Assembly (NCBI RefSeq): GCF_021730615.1
Contig: NZ_JAJLMN010000001.1
Span: forward strand, 2,863,501 to 2,927,500
Source: Lichenibacterium dinghuense
GTDB taxonomy: Bacteria; Pseudomonadota; Alphaproteobacteria; Rhizobiales; Beijerinckiaceae
Direction of reading: 5' to 3'
Length of the DNA stretch: 64,000 bases
Shown here: positions 8,301 through 17,555 of the stretch, in pieces
Layout of the letters: every line of letters begins with the position of its first letter
Numbering within the stretch: position 1 is the first letter of the stretch
Notes under the pieces: generated by a model
The model's input: the letters and a program-made list of their open reading frames with translations, nothing else
What the model was told of the DNA's origin: nothing
Database searches by the model: none
Made by a program: the position numbers and the translations under genes

Positions 8301-9056
8301 TCAATCGTCGGACGCAGGGGAGGGAGCCGCCGCCAGCGCCGCCGCGACCTCGCCGGGTTCCAGGATGCGCCAGTCGCCCGGCGCCAGATCGGCCGGCAGG
8401 TCGAGCGCGCCGATGCGGTCCCGGTGCAGCGACACGACGTGGTTTCCCAGGGCCGCGAACATGCGGCGGACCTGGTGGTAGCGGCCCTCGGCCACCGTCA
8501 CGACCGCCAGGGTCGGCGCCTCGACGACGAGGTCGGCCGGCAGGAGCGGCCGGTCCTCGCCGCGCAGCACCAGCGTGCCCGAGGCCAGCACCGCCGCCGC
8601 GTCCGCACGCAGCGGCTCGGCCAGGGTGGCGCGGTAGCGCTTGCGCGCCTCGCTCCGCGGCGAGATGATCCGGTGCAGCAGGGGGCCGTCGTCCGTCAGC
8701 AGCAGCAGGCCCGTTGTGTCCTTGTCGAGCCTGCCGGCGCTCGACAGCGGCGGGTCGCGGTGCCGCCAGCGCTCCGGCAGCAGGTCGTGGACGAGCGGCC
8801 CGGCGTCGTCGTGCGAGCAGGTGTGGCCGAGCGGCTTGTTCATCGCGACCACGAGGCCGGGCAGCGGGTCCAGCGCCTCGCCCTCCACGGTGAGCCGCGC
8901 GGCGAGGGCCGGCTCCAGCGCCACCTTGAGGTCGGCCGAGGGCACGCGGGCGCCGTCGAGCAGCACGCGGCCGGAGCGGCACAGGGCCATGACCTCGCGC
9001 CGGGAGCCGTAGCCGAGGTTGCCGAGCAGCCGGTCGATGCGGACGGAGGCGGTCAC
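8301..9056 (-). CDS. rsuA: RsuA-family 16S rRNA pseudouridine synthase
   Basis: This 251-residue protein has an N-terminal S4-like RNA-binding domain (IDRLLGNLGYGSRREVMALC) and a catalytic domain with the RluA/RsuA signature GRLDKDTTGLLLLTDDG, where the first Asp is the nucleophile. The C-terminal TVAEGRYHQVRRMFAALGN and LHRDRIGAL motifs also match RsuA/RluB/E/F. Length and the short S4 domain favour RsuA (16S rRNA U516), though RluE-like activity cannot be excluded. The start is GTG 9056, which overlaps the stop of the upstream methyltransferase by 4 bp; two rRNA-modification genes are therefore coupled. The stop follows a short acidic tail. Confidence 0.85.
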   Translation of the reverse strand: MTASVRIDRLLGNLGYGSRREVMALCRSGRVLLDGARVPSADLKVALEPALAARLTVEGEALDPLPGLVVAMNKPLGHTCSHDDAGPLVHDLLPERWRHRDPPLSSAGRLDKDTTGLLLLTDDGPLLHRIISPRSEARKRYRATLAEPLRADAAAVLASGTLVLRGEDRPLLPADLVVEAPTLAVVTVAEGRYHQVRRMFAALGNHVVSLHRDRIGALDLPADLAPGDWRILEPGEVAAALAAAPSPASDD

Positions 9057-10000
9057 GTCCGCGCTTCGAAGACCTTGAAGCCGCGCGCCTCGGCCCGCAC
9101 CTCGACGCGGCCGAACAGCGGCTTCAGCACGCCCTCGTAGGGCAGGTGCCGGTTGGCGGTGAGCCACAGCGCGCCGCCGCGCCGGAGCGCCTTGGCGGCC
9201 GTCGCCACGAAGCCCTGGCCGAGGCCCTGGTCCTCGATGCCGCCCTGGTGGAACGGCGGGTTCATCACCACGAAGTCGAGGTTGGCGAGCCCCTGCGGGC
9301 CCGTGCGGAGGTCGGCCCAGCGCACGGTCGCGCGGGGGTCGTCGACGTTGCGCTTCGCCGCCTCGACGGCGCGGCGGTCGACGTCGATCAGGGTCAGCGC
9401 CTTCACCTTGGGCGAGCGCAGCGCGGCGTGGCTCAGCACGCCGAGGCCGCAGCCGAAGTCGGCACCCCGCCCCGCCAGGGCCGGCAGCATCTCGATCAGC
9501 AGGGCGGAGCCGGGGTCGAGCCGGTCCCAGGAGAAGATGCCGGGCTGCGACCACAGCCCCAGCGCCTCGACGAGCCGCGGCGCGCCGGCCGCGACCGCCT
9601 CGTCGAGCCCCTGCGGCGCTTCGGGCCGGACGCCGACGCAGATGCGGTGGTGGCGCTTGCCGGTCTCCTCGAAGCGGCAGCCGAAGGCGTCGAGCTCGTC
9701 GCCGAGCCGGGAGCCGCCCTTGTCCTTGGGGGCCAGCACCGTGAAGGGCGCGCCGGGCCTGAGGGCCTTCAGGCCCAGCGCCAGCGCGTGCCGGCGCTCG
9801 GCCGTGCCGGGGGGCGCCACGATCACGAGCCCGTCGAGCGCGCCCTCGCCGAGGTCCTCCAGCGCCGCCGCGCCGGGCACGAGCGGCGACAGCTGCTCCG
9901 CCCCCGCCGTGTCGATCTTCAGTCCTTCGATGGGGCTGCCGTACACGCCCCGCCTCGCCGCCTCGCCCACGCCGCCTCCCCGTCCGCTCGCGCGGAACAT
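9053..10000 (-). CDS. RsmC-like class I methyltransferase
   Basis: This 315-residue protein has the two-domain layout of RsmC (16S rRNA G1207 N2-methyltransferase). A degenerate N-terminal half is followed by a SAM-binding Rossmann half with DFGCGLGVLSHAAL (motif I), LIDVDRRAVEAAKRN (motif II) and the N2-guanine/adenine catalytic NPPFHQGG near residue 225. It is coupled by a 4-bp overlap to rsuA, which supports a ribosomal RNA role. The start ATG 10000 is tentative; an internal GTG in VYGSPIEGLKID is an alternative. Other N-methyltransferases (RlmG-like) remain possible. Confidence 0.82.
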   Translation of the reverse strand: MFRASGRGGGVGEAARRGVYGSPIEGLKIDTAGAEQLSPLVPGAAALEDLGEGALDGLVIVAPPGTAERRHALALGLKALRPGAPFTVLAPKDKGGSRLGDELDAFGCRFEETGKRHHRICVGVRPEAPQGLDEAVAAGAPRLVEALGLWSQPGIFSWDRLDPGSALLIEMLPALAGRGADFGCGLGVLSHAALRSPKVKALTLIDVDRRAVEAAKRNVDDPRATVRWADLRTGPQGLANLDFVVMNPPFHQGGIEDQGLGQGFVATAAKALRRGGALWLTANRHLPYEGVLKPLFGRVEVRAEARGFKVFEART

Positions 10001-10066
10001 AGGGATGGGCGGCGCCGAACGCCACGGTCAGATCGGGCCGGGCGGCCGGGCGCCGTCGGCGGCCGG

Positions 10067-10894
10067 TCACGCGGCCGAGACGCGGGGCGCGGCATCGTCC
10101 GGGATCGGGCAACTCGGGCCGGGGCCGGCCGGCCGCGCGCGGGGCTCGGGCAGGGCGCCGTCGGCCCAGGCCCGCAGAAAGGTTTCGGCCCAGCGGGCCA
10201 CCGGCGCGTCGTGCAGGAACCAGTCCGGCCGGTGCTGGTGGACCGGGCGGGCGTTCTTGGCGCAGGCCTTCTCGTGGCCGAGCACGATCCAGCGGCTCAT
10301 CATCGCGTAGGTGACTTCCGGGTGGAACTGCAGGCCGACGGCGGCGCGGCCGTAGCGGAACGCCTGGCAGGCGAAGTCCGTGCCCTCGGCGAGGGCTTCC
10401 GCGCCCGCCGGCAGGGAGAAGCCCTCGCCGTGCCAGTGGTACACCCAGCGCGGGAAGGGCTGGCCCACCAGCGCGTCGCCGGCCGGGGTGGGGAAGATCG
10501 GGTAGTAGCCGACCTCGACGTGCCCGTCGGCGTGCGGCGCCACCCGCTGGCCGAGCTGGCGCGCGATCATCTGGGCGCCGAGGCACAGGCCCAGCAGCGG
10601 CGCCCCCTCGCGCAGCGGCACGGCCGTCCAGTCGATCTCGGCCTTGATCCAGGGCTCGGGGTCGTTGGCGCTCATCGGCCCGCCGAAGATCACCGCCCCG
10701 GCGTGGTCGGCCATGGTGCCCGGGAGGGGGTCGCCGAAGCGGGGGCGGCGCACGTCGAGCGGGTGGCCCATGGCGCGCAGCAGCCGCCCGACGCGGCCCG
10801 GCGTCGAATGCTCCTGGTGGAGCACGACCAGGATCGGCCGCGCCGCGGCCGGAACGGGACGGGGCGGCGCGTCCGACGGACATAGGTCTCGCAT
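10067..10894 (-). CDS. Class I glutamine amidotransferase-like protein
   Basis: This 275-residue protein has the triad GATase fold: nucleophile Cys104 in GLCLGAQM, and His191 and Glu193 in FHPEVT. It also has the N-terminal HQEHSTPGRVGRLL segment typical of stand-alone GMP-synthase-like amidotransferases such as YfeJ/gamma-Glu-amine hydrolase relatives. It is not a biosynthetic partner of any synthase visible here. ATG 10894 is preceded by GGGAGAA. It probably hydrolyses gamma-glutamyl compounds or glutamine. The C-terminal 40 residues are Pro/Arg-rich and likely disordered. Confidence 0.85.
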   Translation of the reverse strand: MRDLCPSDAPPRPVPAAARPILVVLHQEHSTPGRVGRLLRAMGHPLDVRRPRFGDPLPGTMADHAGAVIFGGPMSANDPEPWIKAEIDWTAVPLREGAPLLGLCLGAQMIARQLGQRVAPHADGHVEVGYYPIFPTPAGDALVGQPFPRWVYHWHGEGFSLPAGAEALAEGTDFACQAFRYGRAAVGLQFHPEVTYAMMSRWIVLGHEKACAKNARPVHQHRPDWFLHDAPVARWAETFLRAWADGALPEPRARPAGPGPSCPIPDDAAPRVSAA

Positions 10895-11078
10895 TCCAGC
10901 GCTTTCTCCCGCTTCCCGCCGCCCGCAGCAAGTCCGGTGCCACGCCGCCGCCGGCGGGCCGCGGCGTTGCCGCACCTCCGGCATCGCCCTATGATGGGAC
11001 CAGAGACGCTCTGTGGTGGAAATCCGGCGCCACCGTGACGCCGCAGGCCGGTGAACGGGTCGACGAGGGGAACACGCG

Positions 11079-11342
11079 ATGACACCTGTGCAGGTCCGGA
11101 TGGCGCGCGCCGCCCTCGGCATGACGGCCGAGGAGCTGTCCCGCGAGGCGGGACTCTCGTCCGAGGACGTGGCGCAGATGGAGCATGGCGGCGGCGACGG
11201 CATAGCCTCGGCGCGGCTGCGCGCCACCCTGGAGGGCGCCGGCATCGCGTTCCTCGACGCGGACGGCGTGCGCTACGACCCGCGCCTCACCACCGCCAAG
11301 ACCGTGCCGCTCGAAGAGATGAACTCCTACAATGACGAGTGA
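11079..11342 (+). CDS. Small XRE-type helix-turn-helix protein
   Basis: This 87-residue protein starts VQVRMARAALGMTAEELSREAGLSSEDV, a standard five-helix XRE HTH beginning, followed by LRATLEGAGIAFLDADGVRY. That tail (an index or position-dependent element after the HTH) is typical of small alphaproteobacterial regulators of unknown target. The HTH covers about residues 5-58. It overlaps the next gene by 11 bp, so the two are co-translated, and the regulator may act on the pair. The upstream 184 bp holds the divergent promoter shared with the amidotransferase. Confidence 0.8.
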   Translation: MTPVQVRMARAALGMTAEELSREAGLSSEDVAQMEHGGGDGIASARLRATLEGAGIAFLDADGVRYDPRLTTAKTVPLEEMNSYNDE

Positions 11343-11811
11343 AGGCTTGCGCGCCGCTCTGATCGGCCTGATGGCCGTTGCCGCGGGGGCGTTGCCGGCC
11401 CTCGCCGCCGAACCCTCCTACCCGTTCGAGGGGACCTGGGTGCGGGCCAACCGCGTCTGCGCCGCCAACGCGCCGCGCGTGCGCACCTATACGGCGCACG
11501 AGGTCACCTTTCCGACCGGCCACTGCACCTACCGCAAGGTGGCGGCCGGGGGAGGGCAGTTCGAGATCTTCGAGGACTGCCGCCGCGCCGAGCATCCCGG
11601 CAACTACACCGAGACGATCCGCATGCTCGGGCCGGACCTGATGCAGATGCGCCGCCAGGCGGCCCGGCTGAAGATCGCCCGCCCGCTGCGCTACGCGCGA
11701 TGCACGGTGGCGGCGCCCGCACCCGGCGGCGCGCCCGCCAAGGCGGCCGTGCCGTCGGCCCCGCATCCCGCGGACGAGCACGCCGCGAAGCCGCCGAGCC
11801 CCAAGCCCTGA
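11332..11811 (+). CDS. Secreted hypothetical protein
   Basis: This 159-residue protein has a clear Sec signal peptide (basic start, hydrophobic LIGLMAVAAGALPALAA, cleavage after about residue 26). The mature part has an aromatic YPFEGTWVRANRVC start reminiscent of small lipocalin-like periplasmic proteins and four or more Cys (C40, C64, C80, C108 region) that could form disulphides in the periplasm. The last 45 residues are Ala/Pro/Lys-rich and probably disordered. It overlaps the HTH gene upstream. I do not recognise the family. Confidence 0.75.
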   Translation: MTSEGLRAALIGLMAVAAGALPALAAEPSYPFEGTWVRANRVCAANAPRVRTYTAHEVTFPTGHCTYRKVAAGGGQFEIFEDCRRAEHPGNYTETIRMLGPDLMQMRRQAARLKIARPLRYARCTVAAPAPGGAPAKAAVPSAPHPADEHAAKPPSPKP

Positions 11812-11915
11812 GGGCCCGATTCGGCGATTGACGCCTCCGGCGGTGTTCTCTATCTGTTCCGGACCGGGCGGGGTTATCCACAGCGATGCCCCGCTTTCGA
11901 GCCCGGAGAGCGCCG

Positions 11916-13106
11916 ATGTTGACCGGTTTCGATGTCGGCGGGACGCCGATCGCGCCGCCCTTCCCCGCGGCCGGCACGCCGGTCAAGCACCGCAGGGCCG
12001 AGCACCCGCCGCGCCGCGCCGAGCCGCTGTCGCTCGACGACGTGCTGGCGAACCGCCGCCGCGGCCGCGGTGCGGTGTCGAACCCCGCCGGGCGCTTCGA
12101 GGCCGAGGAGCGGGTCGCCGAGCCTCGGGACGAGGCTTCCGCGCCCGACCCCGCGCGCCTCGCCACCACGGTGACGGTGGAGCGGCCCAAGACCGTCATC
12201 ACCCGCAACGACTCGCCCGACATCTCCTTCGACCGCTCGATCAACCCCTACCGGGGCTGCGAGCACGGCTGCGTCTACTGCTTCGCGCGGCCCACCCACG
12301 CCTTCGTGGGCCTGTCGCCGGGGCTCGACTTCGAGACCCGGCTCTTCGCCAAGGAGGGCGCGGCGGGGCGGCTGGAGCGCGAACTCGCGGCGCCGAACTA
12401 CAAGCCGCGCACGATCGCGATCGGCACCAACACGGACCCCTACCAGCCGATCGAGCGCGAGCGGAAGGTGATGCGCTCGATCCTCGAAGTGCTGGAGCGC
12501 TGCGGCCACCCGATCGGCATCATCACCAAGTCGGCGCTGGTGGTGCGCGACATCGACCTGCTCGCGCCCATGGCGGCCAAGGGCCTCGTCAAGGTGGCGG
12601 TGTCGGTGACCACGCTCGACCCCGCGCTCGCCCGCATCATGGAGCCCCGTGCGCCTGCGCCCCGCAAGCGGCTCGACGCCATCCGGCAGCTCAGCGAGGC
12701 CGGCATCCCCGTGACGGTGATGACGGCGCCGATGATCCCCGCCGTGAACGACCACGAGATGGAGGCCATCCTGCAGGCGGCGCGGCAGGCGGGCGCCGTC
12801 GAGGCCGGCTACGTCGTGCTGCGCCTGCCGGCCGAGGTGCGCGACCTGTTCCGGGAATGGCTCCTGGCGCACTTCCCTGACAAGCTGCGCCACGTCATGG
12901 GCCTCGTGCAGTCGATGCGCGACGGCGAGGACTACGACGCGACCTGGGGCAAGCGGATGACCGGCACCGGCCCCTACGCCTGGATGCTCGGCCGGCGCTT
13001 CGAGATCGCCGCGGCCAAGCTCGGCTTCCCGAAGGTGCGCGCCAAGCTCCGCACGGACCTGTTCCAGGCGCCCGCCCCGCACGGGCAGCAGCTCAGCCTG
13101 TTCTGA
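11916..13106 (+). CDS. PA0069-type radical SAM protein
   Basis: This radical SAM enzyme of the spore-photoproduct-lyase-like PA0069 family has about 396 residues. The cluster motif CEHGCVYCF (C-x3-C-x2-C) sits after NDSPDISFDRSINPYRGC. Family features are GTNTDPYQPIER, TKSALVVRDIDLL and the C-terminal KRMTGTGPYAW. It is cytosolic, and the substrate is not established for the family. ATG 11916 (MLTGFDVGG) is preferred over ATG 11886, whose extra ten residues are Arg-rich. The first 90 residues are a variable linker. The gene stands alone, with 91 bp between its stop and the next start. Confidence 0.88.
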   Translation: MLTGFDVGGTPIAPPFPAAGTPVKHRRAEHPPRRAEPLSLDDVLANRRRGRGAVSNPAGRFEAEERVAEPRDEASAPDPARLATTVTVERPKTVITRNDSPDISFDRSINPYRGCEHGCVYCFARPTHAFVGLSPGLDFETRLFAKEGAAGRLERELAAPNYKPRTIAIGTNTDPYQPIERERKVMRSILEVLERCGHPIGIITKSALVVRDIDLLAPMAAKGLVKVAVSVTTLDPALARIMEPRAPAPRKRLDAIRQLSEAGIPVTVMTAPMIPAVNDHEMEAILQAARQAGAVEAGYVVLRLPAEVRDLFREWLLAHFPDKLRHVMGLVQSMRDGEDYDATWGKRMTGTGPYAWMLGRRFEIAAAKLGFPKVRAKLRTDLFQAPAPHGQQLSLF

Positions 13107-13197
13107 CGCCGGGGACCGGGGGAGGGGCGCCACCGGGGCCCGCGCCGTGCTATCGGCTCGGGCCGACCCCGACGTCCTCCGTCCCGAAGGCCCGCCC

Positions 13198-14370
13198 GTG
13201 AAGATCACGCAGCTCACCCACCACGACCTCGACGGCTACGGCGCGTCCACGGTCGCGGCGTCCCGCGCCGCGATCGGGCGCCTGGTCCACGTGGCGCGCT
13301 ATTCCGACGTCGGCCCCGTGGTCGCGGCCGAGCTGAAGCGCCTCGGGGGCGCGGCCGAGCCCGAGATGCTGCTGATGACCGACCTCGGGCTCGAGCCCGT
13401 CGCGGTCAGCTTCATCAAGGACTTCGTGGCCATGAACGCGAAGCGCCCGCCCGAGCGCCGCCACCGCCTCGTCGTGCTCGACCACCACGCCTCCTCGCTC
13501 GACCGCCTGAGCGAGGGCGGTTTGGTGCAGGCCGACGCCGACCCGGCGTCGCCCTGGCCGAGCCTCAAGTCGATCGCGACGGGCGACCCCGCCGTCACGG
13601 TGCTGATCGACGACACGCGCTGCGCCACGCGCCTCGCCCGCGACCACGCGGACCTTTACGCCGCGCACGACGCCGACCCGGCACTCGCCGACGCGATGGC
13701 GGTGCTGGTCGAGGCGGTCGACGCCGTCGACCTGTGGCAGAAGGACCGGCCGCTCTTCCGCCAGGCCCAGGTGCTCGACGAGGTGTTCTGGGACAACGTG
13801 ACGGGCTTCGTGCCGCTCGGCCACCCGTGGCACGACCGCTTCATCGGCGACCTGCTGCTCGGCATGGCGGCCCGGCTCGGCGGCGGCGCGACGCCGGCCG
13901 CCATCGAGCGCGACGCCGGGAGCCTGCGGGCCCGCATCGTCGACGCGGCGCTGTCCGGCCGGCCCGGCGACGACCCCGAGGCCACCACGCGCACCCGCAT
14001 CGCGTCGCTGCTGGCGGTGTCGCCGGAGCTGTTCCGGCGGCTGCCCGGCGGCGCGAAGCTCAGCTTCGGGCTCGACGCGGGCACGTTCCAGCGCGTGTCG
14101 GACGTCGTCATGACGAGCGGGGACGCGTCGCTGGTGATCAACGTCGGCCGCGCCGGCACCATGTCGTTCCGCTCCAACGACGGCACGGCGCTCGACGCTG
14201 CCCGAAAATTCCGCGGCGGCGGCCATCGCGACGCGGCGGGCGGCCGGCTCACGAGCGGCGCCGTCGCCTCGCTGGAGGATGCGGTCGCGCAGGTGGTGCC
14301 CCTGCTCGACCCGCCGAAGCCCGATCCCGCGTCGAGCCCCTTCGCAGCGCTGCGCGGGCTCAAGCTGTAG
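13198..14370 (+). CDS. DHH-family phosphoesterase
   Basis: This 390-residue protein of the DHH superfamily (NrnB/cNMP phosphodiesterase-like branch) starts at GTG 13198 (VKITQLTHHDLDGYG), because this places the metal motif HHDLDGYG at the expected N-terminal position. Further motifs are MTDLGL, the DHH-like LDHHAS, and a C-terminal DHHA1-like nucleic-acid-binding GGGHRDAAGG. The role is probably breakdown of short oligoribonucleotides or cyclic nucleotides. It converges on the XRE regulator at 14499-14936. Confidence 0.8.
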   Translation: MKITQLTHHDLDGYGASTVAASRAAIGRLVHVARYSDVGPVVAAELKRLGGAAEPEMLLMTDLGLEPVAVSFIKDFVAMNAKRPPERRHRLVVLDHHASSLDRLSEGGLVQADADPASPWPSLKSIATGDPAVTVLIDDTRCATRLARDHADLYAAHDADPALADAMAVLVEAVDAVDLWQKDRPLFRQAQVLDEVFWDNVTGFVPLGHPWHDRFIGDLLLGMAARLGGGATPAAIERDAGSLRARIVDAALSGRPGDDPEATTRTRIASLLAVSPELFRRLPGGAKLSFGLDAGTFQRVSDVVMTSGDASLVINVGRAGTMSFRSNDGTALDAARKFRGGGHRDAAGGRLTSGAVASLEDAVAQVVPLLDPPKPDPASSPFAALRGLKL

Positions 14371-14498
14371 GCGTCGGACCGGCAGGCAGAAGTCTCGACC
14401 CACCGCCCGGCTCAGGATGGGGAAGGTCGCGAGGAGAAAATTCGACTGTCGGCCCGGGTCCTGTCCGGCCGGGAGTGCTCCGGCGCGGCGTCCGGGCG

Positions 14499-14936
14499 TC
14501 AGGCCGCGTGGGCGTCCCGCGCGGGCGGCTCAGCGGTGGGCGGGAAGTTCAGCTCCTCGCCGTCCTCGGTGACGGCCAGGATGAGCCCCATGATGCGGCG
14601 CCTGACCTCGGGATCGCCGATGTTGGAGAAGGCCCGGATCAACCGGATATTGTCCTTGCTCAGGAGGTCCGGCCAGTCGCTGGCGTCGGTGGCCTGGCGC
14701 TCCACGGAGTCGAAGAAGCCCTGCACGGGCAGCGACAGGGCGTCGGCGATGAGCAGGAGGGTGCTCACCGCGATGCGGTTCTTCCCCTTCTCGTATTTCT
14801 GCAGCTGCTGAAAGGTGATGCCGAGCTCGGCGGCGAGTTTCGACTGGCTCAGCCCGGCCTTGACGCGGGCCGCGCGCACGCAGGCCCCCACCCGTTTGTC
14901 GGCCTCGGCGGTGCGTTTCGACAGCTGCTCGTTCAT
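14499..14936 (-). CDS. XRE family transcriptional regulator
   Basis: This 145-residue protein carries a canonical HTH at residues 17-70 (RVGACVRAARVKAGLSQSKL, FQQLQKYEKGKNRI). A C-terminal region (WPDLLSKDNIRLIRAFSNI, then DPEVRRRIMGLILAVTE) matches the rhizobial XRE family in which the tail mediates dimerisation; related rhizobial proteins are phase or cell-surface regulators. ATG 14936 is the first good start. No linked target gene is obvious. The AT-richer upstream spacer 14937-15109 could hold its promoter, but I see no clear boxes. Confidence 0.85.
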   Translation of the reverse strand: MNEQLSKRTAEADKRVGACVRAARVKAGLSQSKLAAELGITFQQLQKYEKGKNRIAVSTLLLIADALSLPVQGFFDSVERQATDASDWPDLLSKDNIRLIRAFSNIGDPEVRRRIMGLILAVTEDGEELNFPPTAEPPARDAHAA

Positions 14937-15109
14937 CGACCTTCTCGCCCGCGGGTGGAGCACCGCCACAACCGCGGCGGCCCTCGGGGAACGTGCATGG
15001 GATGCGACCGGCTGTCCATACGTCCGGCGCCTGCGGGGGGCCAAGCTGGAACAGAATTGTGCGACGATTGCGGTGCAGGCCGTCCGCGCCCGGCGATGGT
15101 CCGGGCCGG

Positions 15110-16678
15110 TCAGCCGACGATCACCTTCCAGGCGACGCCGAGCGCGATGATCCACAGCGCCACGCCCGCGAGCGTGAGGCGGCTCGATTCGGCCGCCGCG
15201 GTCTCCTTCAGGCTGCCCGGCGAGAAGGGGCCGCCGTCCTCCACCGCGCCCTCCATTTGGCCGAGGATCTTCTCGGCGCGGAGCATCAGGTCGGGCAGTG
15301 CCAGGGCGCCGCGCACGAGGCCGCCGACCGTCGCGGCCGCGTCCTCGACCTTGCCGGCGGGGCCGAGGTTGCCCTCGATCCAGGTGCGGACCACGGGCTC
15401 GGCCGTCTCCCACATGTCGAGCCGGGGGTCGAGCGTGCGGGCCACGCCCTCCACCACCACCATGGTCTTCTGCAGCATGACCAGCTCGACGCGGGTCTTC
15501 ATGTCGAACAGCGCCGTGATCTCGAACAGCAGCGTGAGCAGCTTGGCCATCGAGATCTCGTCGGCGCGGCGCGCGTGGATCGGCTCGCCGATGGCGCGGA
15601 TCGCCTGGGCGAAGTCCTCGACGCGGTGCTTGCCCGGCACGTAGCCGGCCTGGAAGTGCACCTCCGCGACGCGCAGGTAGTCGCGCCGGATGAAGCCATA
15701 CAGGATCTCGGCCAGGAAGCGCCGCTCGCGACGGCCGAGCCGCCCCATGATGCCGAAATCGACCGCGGTGAGCCGGCCCTGGTGGTCGAGGAACAGGTTG
15801 CCCTGGTGCATGTCGGCGTGGAACAGCCCGTCCCGCATGGCGTGGCGCAGGAAGGACTGCAGCACCGTGCGGCCCAGCGCCGGCAGGTCGCAGCCGCGCT
15901 CGCGCAGCAGCGCCACGTCGGTCAGCGACGTGCCATTCACCCATTCGAGCGTCAGCACGTCCTTGGCGCACAGCGTCCAGTCGATGGCGGGGATGCGGAA
16001 GTCCGGGTCGTCCGCGACGTTCTCGGCGAACTCGCTCGCCGCCGCGGCCTCGATGCGGAAGTCCATCTCCATCGTGACGGAGCGGGCGAGGGCGTCGATC
16101 ACCTCGACGACCTTCAGGCGCCGGGCGTCCGGCACGAGGCGCTCGGCGGTGCGGGCCGCGAAATACAGGTCGCCGAGGTCGCGCTTGAAGCGGCGGTCGA
16201 CGCCGGGACGCATCACCTTGACCGCGACCTCGCCGCCGCCGCGCTCGGGGGTGAGCCGCGCCCTGTGGACCTGCGCCACGGAGGCGGCCGCGACGGGCTC
16301 GCTGAAATGCGAGAAGGTTTCCGCGAGCGGCCGGTCGAAGGCGGCCTCGATGATCGACACCGCCACCTCGCGCGGGAAGGGCGGCACGCGGTCCTGCAGC
16401 CCTTCGAGGTCGCGCACCGCGGCGGCGCCGACGACGTCGGGCCGCGTGGCCAGGAACTGGCCGAGCTTGACGTAGGAGGGGCCGAGCTTGCCCATGGCGA
16501 CGCCGAGCCGCGCGCCCTGCGCGGCCGTGCGGCGGCGCGCGATCGTCCGGGCCAGGGCCAGCGGCAGGCGCGCCGACACCGGCACGTTGGCCGGGTCGAT
16601 GCCCGAGAACACGCCCTCGCGGGCCAGCACGAAGGCGGCCCGGGCCAGGCGGCCGATGTGCCCGAAGCTCGCCAGCAC
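15110..16678 (-). CDS. ubiB: UbiB/ABC1 family ubiquinone biosynthesis protein
   Basis: This 522-residue atypical kinase is needed for ubiquinone synthesis. The ABC1 family KxGQ motif appears as GPSYVKLGQFLATRPD near residue 80. The Ala-rich nucleotide loop (AAASVAQVHRA), invariant Lys (VAVKVMRPG), DMHQGN catalytic loop and VDFGIMGRL metal motif are all present. A C-terminal hydrophobic helix (LAGVALWIIALGVAWKVIV) anchors it in the membrane. The start is GTG 16678, 5 bp after the ubiE stop; upstream in-frame codons cross that stop region. The ubiE-ubiB pairing is common in alphaproteobacteria. Confidence 0.94.
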   Translation of the reverse strand: MLASFGHIGRLARAAFVLAREGVFSGIDPANVPVSARLPLALARTIARRRTAAQGARLGVAMGKLGPSYVKLGQFLATRPDVVGAAAVRDLEGLQDRVPPFPREVAVSIIEAAFDRPLAETFSHFSEPVAAASVAQVHRARLTPERGGGEVAVKVMRPGVDRRFKRDLGDLYFAARTAERLVPDARRLKVVEVIDALARSVTMEMDFRIEAAAASEFAENVADDPDFRIPAIDWTLCAKDVLTLEWVNGTSLTDVALLRERGCDLPALGRTVLQSFLRHAMRDGLFHADMHQGNLFLDHQGRLTAVDFGIMGRLGRRERRFLAEILYGFIRRDYLRVAEVHFQAGYVPGKHRVEDFAQAIRAIGEPIHARRADEISMAKLLTLLFEITALFDMKTRVELVMLQKTMVVVEGVARTLDPRLDMWETAEPVVRTWIEGNLGPAGKVEDAAATVGGLVRGALALPDLMLRAEKILGQMEGAVEDGGPFSPGSLKETAAAESSRLTLAGVALWIIALGVAWKVIVG

Positions 16679-16683
16679 GGGGG

Positions 16684-17457
16684 CTAGAGCTTCCAGGCCG
16701 AGTGGATGGTGACGACGCCGCCGGTCAGCCGCGTCGCCTTCACGCGGCGGAAGCCGGCGTCGGCGATCATGTCGGAGAAGGTTTCGACGCCGGGGAAGCG
16801 GCGGATCGACTCGACCAGGTAGCGGTAGGGCTCGCCGTCGCCGGCGATCATCCGGCCCATGCGCGGGATGACCTTGAACGAGAACAGGTCGTAGGCGTGG
16901 TCGAGCACCGGCACGTCGACGGCCGAGAACTCCAGGCACAGGAAATGGCCGCCGCGCTTGAGCACCCGGTGCGCCTCGGCGAGCGCCAGCGGGATGCGCG
17001 GCACGTTGCGGATGCCGAAGGCGATCGTGTAGCAGTCGAAGCGGTTCGAGGGCAGCGGCAGGCTTTCCGCGTTGCCCGCCACGTAGCGGAAGCCCTGCGC
17101 CTTCTCGGCCAGGCGGTCGCGGCCGACGCGCAGCATGTCGTGGTTGATGTCGAGCACCGTGACCTCGGTCAGCGGCCCGCCCGCCTTCGCGACGCGCTTG
17201 GCCACGTCGCCGGTGCCCCCCGCCACGTCGAGGTGGCGGAACGGCGCCTCGCGCGACGGCTTCACCATGGACACGAGCACGTCCTTCCACACGCGGTGGA
17301 GGCCGCCCGACATGGCGTCGTTCATGACGTCGTAGCGCTCGGCCACCTTGTGGAACACGTCGTCCACCAGGCCCTGCTTGCGGTCGAGCGCCACGTCGGT
17401 GAAGCCGAAGTGGGTCGTGGGCGCGGCGGCGGGGCGGGGATCTGTCGGGTCGGTCAT
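16684..17457 (-). CDS. ubiE: Ubiquinone/menaquinone C-methyltransferase UbiE
   Basis: This 257-residue SAM-dependent methyltransferase acts on 2-polyprenyl-6-methoxybenzoquinol. Signatures are [18 protein letters not shown] (UbiE/COQ5 signature 1), [12 protein letters not shown] (SAM motif I), and [23 protein letters not shown] (signature 2). The C-terminus [13 protein letters not shown] is the typical family ending. ATG 17457 gives the usual length; longer in-frame sequence upstream is not conserved. It is divergent from mutM with 98 bp between the starts, the standard arrangement in this order. Confidence 0.96.
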   Translation of the reverse strand: MTDPTDPRPAAAPTTHFGFTDVALDRKQGLVDDVFHKVAERYDVMNDAMSGGLHRVWKDVLVSMVKPSREAPFRHLDVAGGTGDVAKRVAKAGGPLTEVTVLDINHDMLRVGRDRLAEKAQGFRYVAGNAESLPLPSNRFDCYTIAFGIRNVPRIPLALAEAHRVLKRGGHFLCLEFSAVDVPVLDHAYDLFSFKVIPRMGRMIAGDGEPYRYLVESIRRFPGVETFSDMIADAGFRRVKATRLTGGVVTIHSAWKL

Positions 17458-17555
17458 CGTGGCCTTCTGGACCTCTCTGGACGGCGGGGCGCGAGCTGGC
17501 ACCGGGGCCGCGCCGCACCCATCTCCCGAAACGAGAGAGGCCTCGCTGTAGCACC

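Noticed and set aside
8301-10943. 880-residue leftward open frame across rsuA, rsmC and the amidotransferase
   Set aside because: Only the last 251 residues match a protein family. The rest is out-of-frame sequence of the two genes upstream, typical of very GC-rich DNA.
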